Part shown: piece by piece, positions 29,585 to 38,610 of the stretch | How the letters are laid out: each line of letters begins with the position of its first letter | How positions within the stretch are numbered: the first letter of the stretch is position 1 | NCBI GenBank assembly: GCA_001725945.1 | Contig: LRMT01000290.1 | Span: forward strand, 1-38,837 | Length of the DNA stretch: 38,837 bases | Reading direction: 5' to 3' | DNA from: Cupriavidus sp. UYMMa02A | Lineage (GTDB): Bacteria > Pseudomonadota > Gammaproteobacteria > Burkholderiales > Burkholderiaceae | Translations under genes and position numbers: made by a program | The notes under the pieces: generated by a model | Told to the model about the DNA's origin: nothing | Seen by the model: only the letters and a program-made list of their open reading frames with translations | The model's database searches: none

Positions 29585-29883
29585 TGGTGAAGACCCTCTG
29601 GAATGAGATGATGTGGCCGAGCCATGAATCTGAGCGAAAGAGCCTGTATCGCAAGTTCATAGCGGGGTACGCTGGCTGTATTTCTCTGCCTCTTTTTGCA
29701 TTGATATTTAGCCTTGCTCAAGGGGCGGGCTGGAAGCCTGTTCTTGGTGGGGCGCCTGTGTACCTAACATTCCTTCTTGGGATCACGTATCAATTTGTCA
29801 AAGAGCTGCGGGAATTACGACGCCGGGAGCGAGGGGAGGATTCATTGCCAGAAAAAAAGAAAAACTATTGGGAGCAAGATTAA
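29584..29883 (+). CDS. paralogous small membrane protein, candidate immunity protein 2
   Basis: The ATG shares one base with the stop of the previous gene (TGATG); a GTG at 29581 is an alternative. The 99-residue product has two helices at about 26-46 and 54-72. It then has a charged tail (RRRERGEDSLPEKKKN). Aligned by eye, its residues 43-77 match residues 34-68 of the upstream protein at 25 of 35 positions. FSLA, GAGWKP, ITYQF and KELR are shared. The N- and C-termini differ. It is therefore a tandem duplicate that has diverged. In bcpA-I-O-B loci this slot holds the small lipoprotein BcpO, but no lipobox is present here. Confidence 0.75.
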   Translation: MVKTLWNEMMWPSHESERKSLYRKFIAGYAGCISLPLFALIFSLAQGAGWKPVLGGAPVYLTFLLGITYQFVKELRELRRRERGEDSLPEKKKNYWEQD

Positions 29884-29915
29884 CAATCAATGTCTGTGGA
29901 ATTAAATGGATAATG

Positions 29916-29949
29916 ATTTACATAAATCTTGTAAATGAGGAATTTTTTT
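29916..29949 (+). terminator. weak terminator-like hairpin
   Basis: ATTTACA (29916-29922) and TGTAAAT (29930-29936) form an AT-rich 7-bp stem with a run of seven T shortly after (29943-29949). It would separate the small genes from the transporter gene. A 10-bp palindrome GAACTAGTTC follows at 29952-29961. The rest of 29884-30069 shows no gene. Confidence 0.35.
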
Positions 29950-30069
29950 AAGAACTAGTTCATTTTCTGATTGGGGTGGAGGGGGTGGGGAAATATTCCA
30001 TGCAAATATGGGAAGAGAGCCCTCCATGCTTCATCGTAAAGCAAATCATTGCTTTCACTGCAGGTATCA

Positions 30070-31791
30070 ATGCATACGATTCTTTATGCCGCGTCCCGTA
30101 GGATACGGGGTGGCATCTGTTCTTTCTCGCTTCTGGTCCTCCCATCGATCGCCGTGGCGCAGGCCCTCCCGTTCTTCCGAACGTCACTCCCAATGACGCT
30201 ATCGAGCAGCGCCAGGAGCAACGTAGTGAGGCTGCCAAGGAGCGCGCCATGGCTCGGCCCGACGTGCTGTCCCCCACTGCGGGCACGCTGACCGCGGGAC
30301 CCTGATTCTGCCGACAGAGTCACCATGCTTCCCCATCAAATCCGTCACGTGGACTGGCGCAGAGGACTTCGCCTGGCTGACCCGTGAATCCGACATCCTC
30401 ATCAGCCAATGCGCCGGCAAGCAAGGCCTTCAAGCCATCCGCGACTACTTCGCCGCGCGTCTTGTGACCGAAGGCTTCGTTACCACACGCGTCTTCATCC
30501 CCGAACAGAATCTGTCGACCGGAACGCTGCGCCTGCAGATCGTCGCGGGCCACATCAAGCAGGTGAGGTCGGAAGGCACGGCCGGCTGGTGGCGCACAGC
30601 GCTGCCCACCGGTCCCGATGGCTTGGTCAATCAACGTGACCTTGATCAAAGCATGGAGAACATCCGCCGCCTGCAAGGCCAGTCCGACGCAACCATCGAC
30701 CTGGTACCGGGCGACAACCCCGGCGAGGCCGACCTGATCATCAAGCCCGGCACCGGCAAACGCTGGCACGGTCTCATCACAGCAGACAACGCCGGCCTGG
30801 ACAATACCGGCAAGTACCAGATGGGCGGCACACTGACCGTAGACTCCCCGCTGTTCCTTTATGACAGCCTTACCATCTCGGGCAACACCAACGCCAACTA
30901 CGGCAACGGATCAGCCGGCACGCGCTCATCGGCGGTCAACTACAGCATCCCGTTCGGCTACTGGAACGCCTTTTTCAACGCCAACCAGTCGCGCTACAAG
31001 CAGACCGTTGCAGGCTTCGATGGCGACCTCGTCTATGGCGGGCGAAACACGCAGATCGAAGCCGGTCTGGGCTACGTGCCGTTCCGCAATGCCTCGGGCA
31101 AGACCAGTCTCTACGGCAAGGTATTCCGCAAGTCAGCCAGCAGCACTATCAATGGGCTGGATCTGAGCGTCCAGCACCGCGACTTCGTCGGCTTCGAACT
31201 CGGTGCATCGCACCGCCAGTATTTCGGCAACAGCGTCTTCGACATCGGCGCCGCGTGGCGCCAGTCGCTGCCCAGTCACTCCAAGGCAACAGGCTTCGTG
31301 CTGGGCGAGCCGGACTGGGATGGCAAATCCGAGATTCTGCTGGGCAATCTTGGCCTCATGGTGCCGTTTCAGTTCAGCGGCCAGCGCCTGCGCTATCAGG
31401 GCAGCGTCCGCATGCAATACGCGCCCTCGCGCATCCTGCCTTCCGACAACTTCGTGATCGGCAACCGCTATTCGGTGCGTGGCTTCGACGAGCAACTGAC
31501 GCTGGCCGCAGAGAATGGCGTCACGAGCGCAATGACCTGGCCTGGCAGATCGGCAACACGGGCCAGGAGGCGTTCGTCGGGTTCGACATGGGCCATGTCA
31601 GCGGCCCGTCCGCAGAATTTCTGGTTGGACAGACGCTGATGGGGGCGGTGATTGGAGCGCGCGGGCGATGGCGGCTCGGGAACCTCGCGGCCTTGTCGTA
31701 TGAGATTACGCTCGGCACGCCGATTAGGAAGCCGGACAACTTCCGAACGCATGGCACCAATATCGCCGCGCAGATGGGATTGGAGTTCTGA
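30070..31791 (+). CDS. FhaC/ShlB-family outer-membrane transporter (CdiB/BcpB type)
   Basis: This Omp85-like two-partner transporter secretes the upstream exoprotein across the outer membrane. A signal peptide (MHTILYAASRRIRGGICSFS, cleavage after AVAQA, residues 1-32) precedes POTRA domains (ESPCFPIKSVTWTGAEDF; GFVTTRVFIPEQNLSTGTLRL) and a beta-barrel (IPFGYWNAFFNANQSRYKQT, YSVRGFDEQLTLAAENG, with the VRGF motif of loop 6). The predicted barrel ends with Phe (GTNIAAQMGLEF), as usual for outer-membrane proteins. Losses near 30164, 30302 and 31520 break the frame; the corrected length is about 574 aa. The order exoprotein, small genes, transporter matches Burkholderia-type CDI loci. Confidence 0.9.
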
Positions 31792-31797
31792 GGCAAT

Positions 31798-31816
31798 AAG
31801 CGTCCACTGGGCGCTT
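31798..31816. terminator. possible bidirectional terminator between convergent genes
   Basis: AAGCGTCC-ACT-GGGCGCTT folds into an 8-bp stem (one G-U pair in RNA) between the convergent transporter and VanZ genes, touching the VanZ stop. There is no T tract, so function is uncertain. Confidence 0.35.
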
Positions 31817-33076
31817 CACACCACCTCCTTCTCTTTCTCCCTCTCTTTCTTACCCGCCTCCCGCCTGGCCGCAGCCGCCTTGCGCCGCTCGTGCCGCGTC
31901 AAACTCACCTGTTCAAACCGCCACATCACATAGCAAAACGCCAGGAACGGCCACAGCCACCCGAGCCACTGCGCCAGGCTGTTGAAATGCACAAACCGCC
32001 CCATGCGCCAGCCTTGCTCCGAGATCCACGCATACGGATTCGACGGCAGCACATTGGTCAGCACGACCAGCGTGATCAGCGCCGCCATGGCCAGCACCGC
32101 GCGTAGCCAGCGCGGCACGTACAGCAGCAAGGCCAGCGCCAGCGAACTGGTCAGCAGTGCGAAGCGGCCGCCTTCGGACAGCCAGTTGAAGGCGTGCCAT
32201 CGGGGAACTGCAGTTCCGCCACCATAGCCTTCAGCAGCAGTGCCGTGGCGAGCAGCCCGGCGAGGATGCGCAGCATCGGGGCATGCCTGCGCATCGAGAT
32301 CGATGCGAACAGCCCGGTGCCGATCCAGCTGCTCGCTGTCACCAGCGTTTCGAGCAACTGCTGGCTCTGCATGTCGTCGGGCCGCAGGCCGATGCTTTCC
32401 TGCCATGCCGGCAGATCGGGCACCAGCATCTGCAGCACCTGCATGGGCCAGGAGTCCGGATCGGTCAGCCACTCGCGCACGATGCCACCCATGCCGAACA
32501 GGTGTTCCTGCGGAAAGATCTGCGCGAACGGCCACAGCAGCAACAGGATGATGGCGAAGCTCGCGTGTGGCTCGAACCACGCGGTGCGCAACTGCGTGAG
32601 CGTGCCGCGATCGATCAGTGCGGAGGTGAACGGCGCGACCACCGCACCGCCGAGCAGCGCGCCGAGCGCATTGGTGATGAGGTCGATGTTCGACGAGATG
32701 CGGCTGGGCAGCCAGGTCTGCAGCGCCTCCATGCAGCCGGAGAGCAGGGCGCCCGCGACCAAGGCGATCAGCGTGGCGCGCGCGCCGATATGCGCGGATG
32801 CAGCGCGAGCACCACGAGCGCGCCGAACGGGCAGTAGCCGAGCACATTGGTGAGCAGGTCGAACTCGGTGATGTAGCGCGGCTTGGGCGCGCTCAGGAAG
32901 GCGAACGGCGAAATGCCGTTATCGGTCCAGCCGGTGAACGGATACAGGCTGGCGTAGACCACCAGCAGCGTGAAGCACACCACCCCGACCCGCGCGAGCG
33001 GCGAATGCCTGGCTCGACCGCCTCGGGCAGCGGCACCTGTGGCGGCACGGTGGGCGGCGTCGGGGTCCTGCACCAT
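31816..33076 (-). CDS. VanZ-family integral membrane protein
   Basis: The N-terminal half has the VanZ-like pattern: TLLVVYASLYPFTGW, DLLTNVLGYCPFGALVVLAL, a helix with GALLSGCMEALQTWLPSRIS and SNIDLITNALGALLGGAV. The C-terminal half has several more helices (LALALLLYVPRWLRAVLAMA, WLGWLWPFLAFCYVMWRF) and a Lys/Glu-rich tail (KKEREKEKEVV). Missing bases near 32785 and 32202 are inferred; correction gives about 420 aa. VanZ itself is linked to low-level teicoplanin resistance, but this family's usual role in proteobacteria is unknown. It lies 11 bp after the lipoprotein gene and is the last member of the transporter operon. Confidence 0.82.
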
Positions 33077-33087
33077 GCGATGCTGCC

Positions 33088-33710
33088 TTACCTGCCTGCA
33101 GGGGCAGTGTGGCCGCCCACGCCAGCATGTCGGCGATGACCTTGTCGGTCGCATCCGCCAGCGCCTTGACGCCGCCCGCGCCGTCGGCGCTCGGCGCCGG
33201 CTCGCGCGCGGTGAAGGTCTGCTGGCCGATCATGCCATGGTGGTACACGGTGGCGCGCACGCGCACCACGCGCGTGTCGGTGGAGCTGTCGAACACCTGC
33301 TCGAATTCGAGCATGTCGACCTTGAGCGCGGGCACCGTGGTATCGCCGAACCACGTGAGCGCGCCACGCGCGGCCATGGCTTCGCGCAGGCGGCCGTCGA
33401 AGAGCTGCGTGGGCGGTATCACCCAGCGCTGCGTCGCATAGGACTGCAGCCGCTGGGCCTGAGAGTACTGCAGGCGGTAGAACAGCGCATTGCTTTCCAT
33501 CCACGTCGGGCCGTCGGTCTGCGCGATGCGAAGCCTGGGCAGCGTGCCGGTCGCGGTCTGCGTCGACACCGGCGGGCCCAGGTCATACGTGGAGACAGGC
33601 GGGGATGCGCGCGTGAGCGAGCAGCCCGGCAGCGCGGACACGATGGCCAGCGCGGCGAGCAGGGTCCTGGCGGCGCGGCGGGCGGTGGGCAGGTCTGGTG
33701 TCGATGTCAC
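33088..33710 (-). CDS. ABC transport auxiliary lipoprotein (PqiC-like)
   Basis: The GTG start at 33710 follows GAGG and lies 34 bp after the MlaD-like gene. A signal peptide ends in a lipobox (SALPGC, Cys30). The mature part has the ABC_trans_aux pattern (STYDLGPP, LRIAQTDGPTWMESNALFYR, LQSYATQRWVIPPTQLFDGR, LKVDMLEFEQVFDSSTDTRV). These lipoproteins sit in the outer membrane and pair with MCE proteins. One base near 33092 seems lost; correcting it ends the protein in LPLQAGR at 33088 with about 207 aa. Without correction the frame runs into the VanZ gene. Confidence 0.85.
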
Positions 33711-33744
33711 GGTTGGCCTCGGTGAGTCAGGGCTGGCATGGCGG

Positions 33745-34684
33745 TCACGGTGTCTGGAAGCCGGGCTCGCCCGGGCCGGGCAGCGGCGTCGGCGAACCGA
33801 ACAGCAGGCTGTTCGGGCTGTCGCTGAACTGTCCGGCGGCGCGCTCGAACGTGCGCGCGGTCTGCCGTGCGTCGCGCGCCAGGCCATTGATCTGCGGCAG
33901 CGTTTCCTGGCTGAGCGTGCCGGCGGCGGACTGGATCGACTCGGCCGCGCCCTGCAGGTCGCGCCCGACCGTATCGACGGTGCGCAGGACGGTGCCGTTC
34001 GGGTTGGAGAGTTCCTGCGTCAGACGCCGTGTCGATTCGAGCGTCACGTTCAGGTTCTCCGCCACCCGCGGCAGCCGTGCCGCCGCAGGCGCCAGCGATG
34101 CCGACAGGCGCGAATAGTCTTCCGCGGTCTTGTGGATGGAGCGGATGGCCGCCATCAGCTCGGCGCGGTTGCTGGTCTGGAACATGTCGTTTAGCGAGGT
34201 CATCATCGTTTCGACCTGCGTCAGCAGCGAATCGCCGCGCTTCTCCAGTTCTTCGAGACCCTGGCCGCATGGCGATGCGCGCGACCGCTTTGGGCGAGGT
34301 TTGCAGTGGCGGCGAGGCGCCGTTGCCTTCCTGCGCGGCCGTGTCGTCGAGCTGCACATAGGCGATGCCGGTCACGCCCTGGAAGCCCAGCGTGGCGTAC
34401 GTGGTGCGCGTGATCGGCGTTTCCTTTTTCACGTTGACGCGCACGATGATCTGCCCTGGCACCTGCGGGTCGAAGCGGATCGATTCCACCTTGCCGACTT
34501 CCAGGCCACGATACTTCACGTCCGCTTGCGGGCCGAGGCCGTTCACCGTGGAGCGGGTGATCAGGTCATACGGCACGCGCACGGCGTGGTCGCTGCTGAA
34601 CCAGAAGATCGCGAACAGCACCAGCACGGCCAGGCCGATCGTGAACACGCCGGCAAGGAATGCGTGCGACTTGTTTTCCATCAT
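33745..34684 (-). CDS. MlaD-like MCE-domain lipid-binding protein
   Basis: An MCE protein carries lipids in the periplasm for an ABC transporter. One N-terminal transmembrane helix (about residues 9-29) anchors it, then the MCE domain follows (YDLITRSTVNGLGPQADVKY, RGLEVGKVESIRFDPQVPGQ, YATLGFQGVTGIAYVQLDD, residues 38-118). The rest is a long helical region (LLTQVETMMTSLND, VAENLNVTLESTRRL), giving about 312 aa. One inserted G near 34262 (GG read as GGG) breaks the frame. The ATG overlaps the ATPase stop (ATGA). Being longer than E. coli MlaD, it resembles the PqiB/YebT or Mla-paralogue type with a helical C-terminus. Confidence 0.88.
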
Positions 34685-35534
34685 GCTTCTCCAGGTTGCG
34701 CGCCGCGGGTGCCCTGTCGCAGGGCCTGCATCGCGCGCTGCGCCCGTTCGCCGAGGAAGTACTCGCGAATGAACGGGTGATCCACCTTGACGACCTCCTC
34801 GATCGGCGCCGCGGCCAGCAGCTTGTGGTCGGCCAGCACGGCCACGCGGTCGGACAGCGCCACCAGCGTGTCCAGGTCGTGCGTGATCATCACGACGGTC
34901 AGTCCCAGCTCGCGGCGCAGCTCGCGGATCAGTGCCACGTAGTCGTCGGAAGCCTTCGGGTCCAGGCCGGCGGTGGGCTCGTCCAGGAACACCAGCTCGG
35001 GTTCCAGCGCCAGCGCACGCGCAAGCGCCACGCGCTTGACCATGCCTCCGGAAAGGTCCGAGGGCATCTTGTCGGCATCGCGCGCCGACAGGCCTACCAT
35101 CTGCAGCTTGAGCAGGGCTGCCTGGCAGATCAGATTGTCGGGCAGGCTGCGGAGTTCACGCAGCGGAAGCGCAATGTTGTCGATGACCGACAAGGCCGAG
35201 AACAGCGCCCCACCCTGGAACTGCAGGCCCCAGCGATTGCGCAGCGCCTGCAGCTGCGCGGGTTTCAGGCGGGTCGGATCTTCGCCAAGACACGGATCGA
35301 TCCTGAAGTGGGGCGCTCCAGCCCGACGATCTGCCGCAGCAGCACCGTCTTGCCGCTGCCTGAGCCGCCCACGATGGACAGGACTTCGCCGCGGTACACG
35401 TCCAGGTTCACCCCGTCGTGCACGACGGCCTTGCCGTAGCGCTTGACCAGGTCGTGCACCTCGATGACGACATCGCCGCGGGCCGGGGCTGAGGACTCGG
35501 TGGGCGTGGTGGTCGTAGTGTCCGCGGTGGTCAT
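34681..35534 (-). CDS. ABC transporter ATPase (MlaF-like)
   Basis: The nucleotide-binding subunit powers lipid movement by the permease upstream. Motifs are the Walker A GGSGSGKT (Lys62), the Q-loop region GLQFQGGALF, signature LSGGMVKRVALARAL, Walker B LVFLDEPTAGLDP and the H-loop ITHDLDTL. One G is apparently missing near 35283; restoring it gives VLGEDPTRLKPAQL and about 284 aa. The Thr-rich start MTTADTTTTTPTES overlaps the permease stop (ATGA). Confidence 0.92.
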
Positions 35535-36667
35535 AGTCTCAGGCCCACGTCCTTGAACATCACGGCGAAGATGGCATCGGCAATGATCACGATGGTGATC
35601 GACACCACCACCGATGCCGTGGTGCCTTCGCCCAGGCTCTGGGTATTGGGCCGGATGCGCAGCCCGAAGTGGCAGGCCGCGAGCCCGATCAGTATGCCGA
35701 ACGCCACCCCCTTGCCCAGGCCCAGCCACAGGTTGGCGACTGGCACGGCGTCGGGTAGCGCGCGCAGGAAGAACGTCGGGCTGATGCCGAGCTGCACGCG
35801 CGCGGCGATGATGCCGCCGGTCAGTGCCAACACGTCCGTCCACGCCACCAGCAGCGGCATGCATACGGCCAGCGCGATCACGCGCGGCATGATCAGGCGG
35901 AAGCCGTGCGAAATGCCCATGACGCGCATGGCGTCCAGTTCTTCGGTGACGCGCATCACGCCGATCTGGGCCGTGATGGCCGAGCCCGAACGCCCGGCGA
36001 CCAGGATCGCGGCCAGCACCGGGCCGAGCTCGCGGATCACGGCCATGCCCAGGATATTGACGATGAAGGTGCTCGCACCGAACGTGCGCAACTGGTTGGC
36101 CGACAGGTACGACAGCACGATGCCGATCAGGAAGCCGACCAGCGCCGTGATGCCGAGCGCCTTGTACCCGATGTTGTAGATATTGGCCGAGATCTCTCGC
36201 CACGGGCCGCGCTGCGGCAGGCGCACGAAGCGCATCAGGTCGAACGTGAGCTGCCCGAGCATGCTGACACCGTTGCCGACCTGCGTGCCGAACGACAGCA
36301 CCGAGGCGCCGAACACCGTGATCGGGTTGAAGCGCTCGACGATATGCTTTTTCCAGCCCTCGGCGTGCAAGTCGGCAATGCGCTCGAATACGCGGCGCTG
36401 GCCCTCGCTGGCATCGAGCCGCTCGGGCAGCTTGCCGTTCCATGCCTGCAACAGCAACTGCCCGCCCACATGGTCGAGCTTGTCCACGTCGGTCAGCGAC
36501 CAGTGCGCATCGTCCGGCGTCTGGGAGAGCTCGTGCAGGCGCGAGCGCATCGCGCGGGCCTGGTGGCAACCTGCCAGGCCGAGCGCGGTCCAGTCGCCAC
36601 ATAGCTGCACACTGACGGCTCCGTCCTGGCGCGTGATGTTGAAGGCAGGCGTCGTCTGGCTTTCCAA
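35531..36667 (-). CDS. MlaE-like ABC permease with N-terminal STAS-like domain
   Basis: The intact 378-residue protein has a soluble N-terminal region (about 1-115: AVSVQLCGDWTALGL, LTDVDKLDHVGGQLLLQAWNG) resembling the STAS domain of MlaB. Residues 115-378 then form an MlaE permease, with GVSMLGQLTFDLMRF, IYNIGYKALGITALVGFLIG, GMAVIRELGPVLAAILVAGR, GVMRVTEELDAMRVMG and EGTTASVVVSITIVIIADAI. The predicted start is TTG (36667); no in-frame ATG exists until residue 40. It heads the operon permease-ATPase-MCE-lipoprotein-VanZ. Confidence 0.9.
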   Translation of the reverse strand: MESQTTPAFNITRQDGAVSVQLCGDWTALGLAGCHQARAMRSRLHELSQTPDDAHWSLTDVDKLDHVGGQLLLQAWNGKLPERLDASEGQRRVFERIADLHAEGWKKHIVERFNPITVFGASVLSFGTQVGNGVSMLGQLTFDLMRFVRLPQRGPWREISANIYNIGYKALGITALVGFLIGIVLSYLSANQLRTFGASTFIVNILGMAVIRELGPVLAAILVAGRSGSAITAQIGVMRVTEELDAMRVMGISHGFRLIMPRVIALAVCMPLLVAWTDVLALTGGIIAARVQLGISPTFFLRALPDAVPVANLWLGLGKGVAFGILIGLAACHFGLRIRPNTQSLGEGTTASVVVSITIVIIADAIFAVMFKDVGLRL

Positions 36668-36696
36668 GGGCTGGGCAATGTGATGGCTTAGTCCCG

Positions 36697-36702
36697 ATTC
36701 TA
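36697..36702 (-). promoter_or_regulatory. possible -10 box of the Mla-like operon
   Basis: TAGAAT on the minus strand lies 30 bp upstream of the TTG start. No good -35 box was identified. Confidence 0.3.
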
Positions 36703-36743
36703 AGCCACAGGCCGGGGTGGCGCGAGGAAAGGACGCCCGCGGC

Positions 36744-36749
36744 TACAAT
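36744..36749 (+). promoter_or_regulatory. possible -10 box of birA
   Basis: TACAAT (five of six matches to consensus) lies 93 bp before the birA ATG, in the gap between divergent genes. The -35 region is unclear. Confidence 0.35.
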
Positions 36750-36842
36750 GCGGCCTTGGAACCGGCGCGCGCGTCGCGGCCGTTTCCTGGCCTGCCAGCC
36801 CGGCACTGCCGACACGTTTTCACGCTCAATCCAAGCCTTTCC

Positions 36843-37712
36843 ATGACCGCCGCCCCCGATTTTCAGTCCGGTTCGCAGCCCGCCAACGCGCAACCCTGGC
36901 GCATCGATGCCGACGTGCTGCGTGCGTCGCTGCCGCAGTCGCTGCAAGCGTGGACGCTCGAACTGGTCGACGAGACCGGTTCGACCAACGCCGACCTGAC
37001 GCTGGCCTGCCGGCAGGCGCCGTGGTCAGACGCAGGCACCCTGCGCCTGGCCTATCGCCAGACCGCGGGCCGCGGCCGCCAGGGCCGTCCCTGGCAGGGA
37101 CAGGCGGGAATGACATTCTCGGTGGCGCTGCCGCTGGCACTCGCGCCGTCGCAACTGAGCGGCCTGAGCCTGGCCGTCGGGCTCGCGCTCGCACAGCGCT
37201 CGGCGATGTCGAGGTGGGAATGGCGCGCGCGTCGGCCTGAAATGGCCGAACGACCTGCAGATCGACGGACGCAAGCTCGCCGGCATCCTGATCGAGGCCG
37301 TACCGGCGGGGCCGCAGCGCGTGTGGGCGGTGATCGGCATCGGCCTGAACCTCGTGCGCGATGCGCAGATGGAAGTTGCGCTCGGACGCGAACTGGCGGG
37401 CGTGGCCGAAGTCATGCCGGGTTTCGACGCGCAGCGCGATGCGACCCGCCTGCTGGTCGCCGTGCTTACGCGGCTCGGCGCGATGCGCGAAGCCTTCCTG
37501 GCACAAGGTTCGCGCCGATGGCGGCACAGTGGTCCGCGCGGGACGCCTATCGAGACCTGCCCGTGCGGCTGCTGCATGACGGGCAGGTGCTGGCAGAAGG
37601 CATGGCGCGCGGCGTCGACGGCGAGGGCCACCTGCTGCTGGAAACGCCTGCCGGCCTGGAGCGCATTGCAAGCGGCGAGCTCTCGCTGCGGCCGGCCGGA
37701 GGCGCGGCATGA
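36843..37712 (+). CDS. birA: biotin-[acetyl-CoA-carboxylase] ligase
   Basis: BirA activates biotin with ATP and attaches it to the biotin carboxyl carrier protein. Motifs are LVDETGSTNADL, the biotin/ATP loop TAGRGRQGRPWQGQ, KWPNDLQIDGRKLAGILIE and GIGLNL, with a C-terminal SH3-like domain (VRLLHDGQVLAEGMARGVD; GLERIASGELSLRP). There is no N-terminal helix-turn-helix, so it is ligase only, without repressor function. Three bases seem missing near 37200, 37231 and 37510; the corrected length is about 290 aa. The stop overlaps the coaX start (ATGA). Confidence 0.93.
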   Translation: MTAAPDFQSGSQPANAQPWRIDADVLRASLPQSLQAWTLELVDETGSTNADLTLACRQAPWSDAGTLRLAYRQTAGRGRQGRPWQGQAGMTFSVALPLALAPSQLSGLSLAVGLALAQRSAMSRWEWRARRPEMAERPADRRTQARRHPDRGRTGGAAARVGGDRHRPEPRARCADGSCARTRTGGRGRSHAGFRRAARCDPPAGRRAYAARRDARSLPGTRFAPMAAQWSARDAYRDLPVRLLHDGQVLAEGMARGVDGEGHLLLETPAGLERIASGELSLRPAGGAA

Positions 37713-38536
37713 TCGCGCCGGTGCTGCTGATCGACATCGGCAATACGCGCCTGAAATGGGCCTGGTGCGAGCCTGGTCAGGCATCAGCGCCTGAACCGGG
37801 CCGCCTGCCCACACCATGGCGGTACAACGGCGCGGTCGCGCATGCCGATGAAGGGGCCATGAACGCCTTGGCCGGCGCGTTGCGCGATCTGCGCGGCAAC
37901 GGCCCGGTACCATCGGTATGGATCACCAACGTGGCCGGACCGGTGATCGCCGGCCAGGTCGACGCGGCGCTCGTGGCCGCCTTCGGTGATCGCGTGTCGG
38001 TGCAATGGGTACGCAGTGCACAGGCCCACGGCGACCTCGTCAACGGCTACCGCGAGCCCACGCAGCTCGGCGTGGATCGCTGGGTCGGCAGCATCGGCGC
38101 GCACCGCTGGCTGCCTGGCGAAACGCTACTGATCGTCACGGCGGGCACGGCCACTACGCTCGACATTGTCACGGCGCAGCCCGGCGGCCAGGCCCGCTTC
38201 GAAGGCGGACTGATCCTGCCCGGCCTGGCGCTGATGCTTGGCACGCTGGCGCGCAATACCGCGCAACTGCCGGCGCTCGATGTGCAAGACACGGGCACGG
38301 CCGCCGCCTCACGCCTGCCGTGGGCCGACAACACGCACGATGCCATTGCCGCCGGCTGCCTGGCCGCGCAGGCGGGCGCCATCGAGCGGACCTGGCGCAC
38401 CCTGAGCGGACGCGGCTCGACGCGCTGCCTGCTGTCCGGCGGTGCGCGACATGTGCTCGCCGGTGCGCTCGCCGTGCCGTTCGAGATGCACGATAATCTC
38501 GTGCTGCTCGGACTGCACGCAATGGCCACGGTCTGA
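37709..38536 (+). CDS. coaX: type III pantothenate kinase
   Basis: CoaX phosphorylates pantothenate, the first step of coenzyme A synthesis. The intact 275-residue protein has the ASKHA-type motifs LIDIGNTRLKWAWC (residues 7-20), GVDRWVGSIGAHRW, VTAGTATTLD and the later GGLILPGLALM and LLSGGARHVL. The translational overlap with birA is the usual betaproteobacterial arrangement. The Bordetella homologue is known as Baf, from a screen on toxin expression. No frame problem is seen. Confidence 0.95.
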   Translation: MIAPVLLIDIGNTRLKWAWCEPGQASAPEPGRLPTPWRYNGAVAHADEGAMNALAGALRDLRGNGPVPSVWITNVAGPVIAGQVDAALVAAFGDRVSVQWVRSAQAHGDLVNGYREPTQLGVDRWVGSIGAHRWLPGETLLIVTAGTATTLDIVTAQPGGQARFEGGLILPGLALMLGTLARNTAQLPALDVQDTGTAAASRLPWADNTHDAIAAGCLAAQAGAIERTWRTLSGRGSTRCLLSGGARHVLAGALAVPFEMHDNLVLLGLHAMATV

Positions 38537-38610
38537 GCGCTGACCTGCCGCTGCCATCCCGCCGCCCCGCATTCGTCAACGCCTCGACCCTCTTACACCG
38601 CGCCCCCCCC

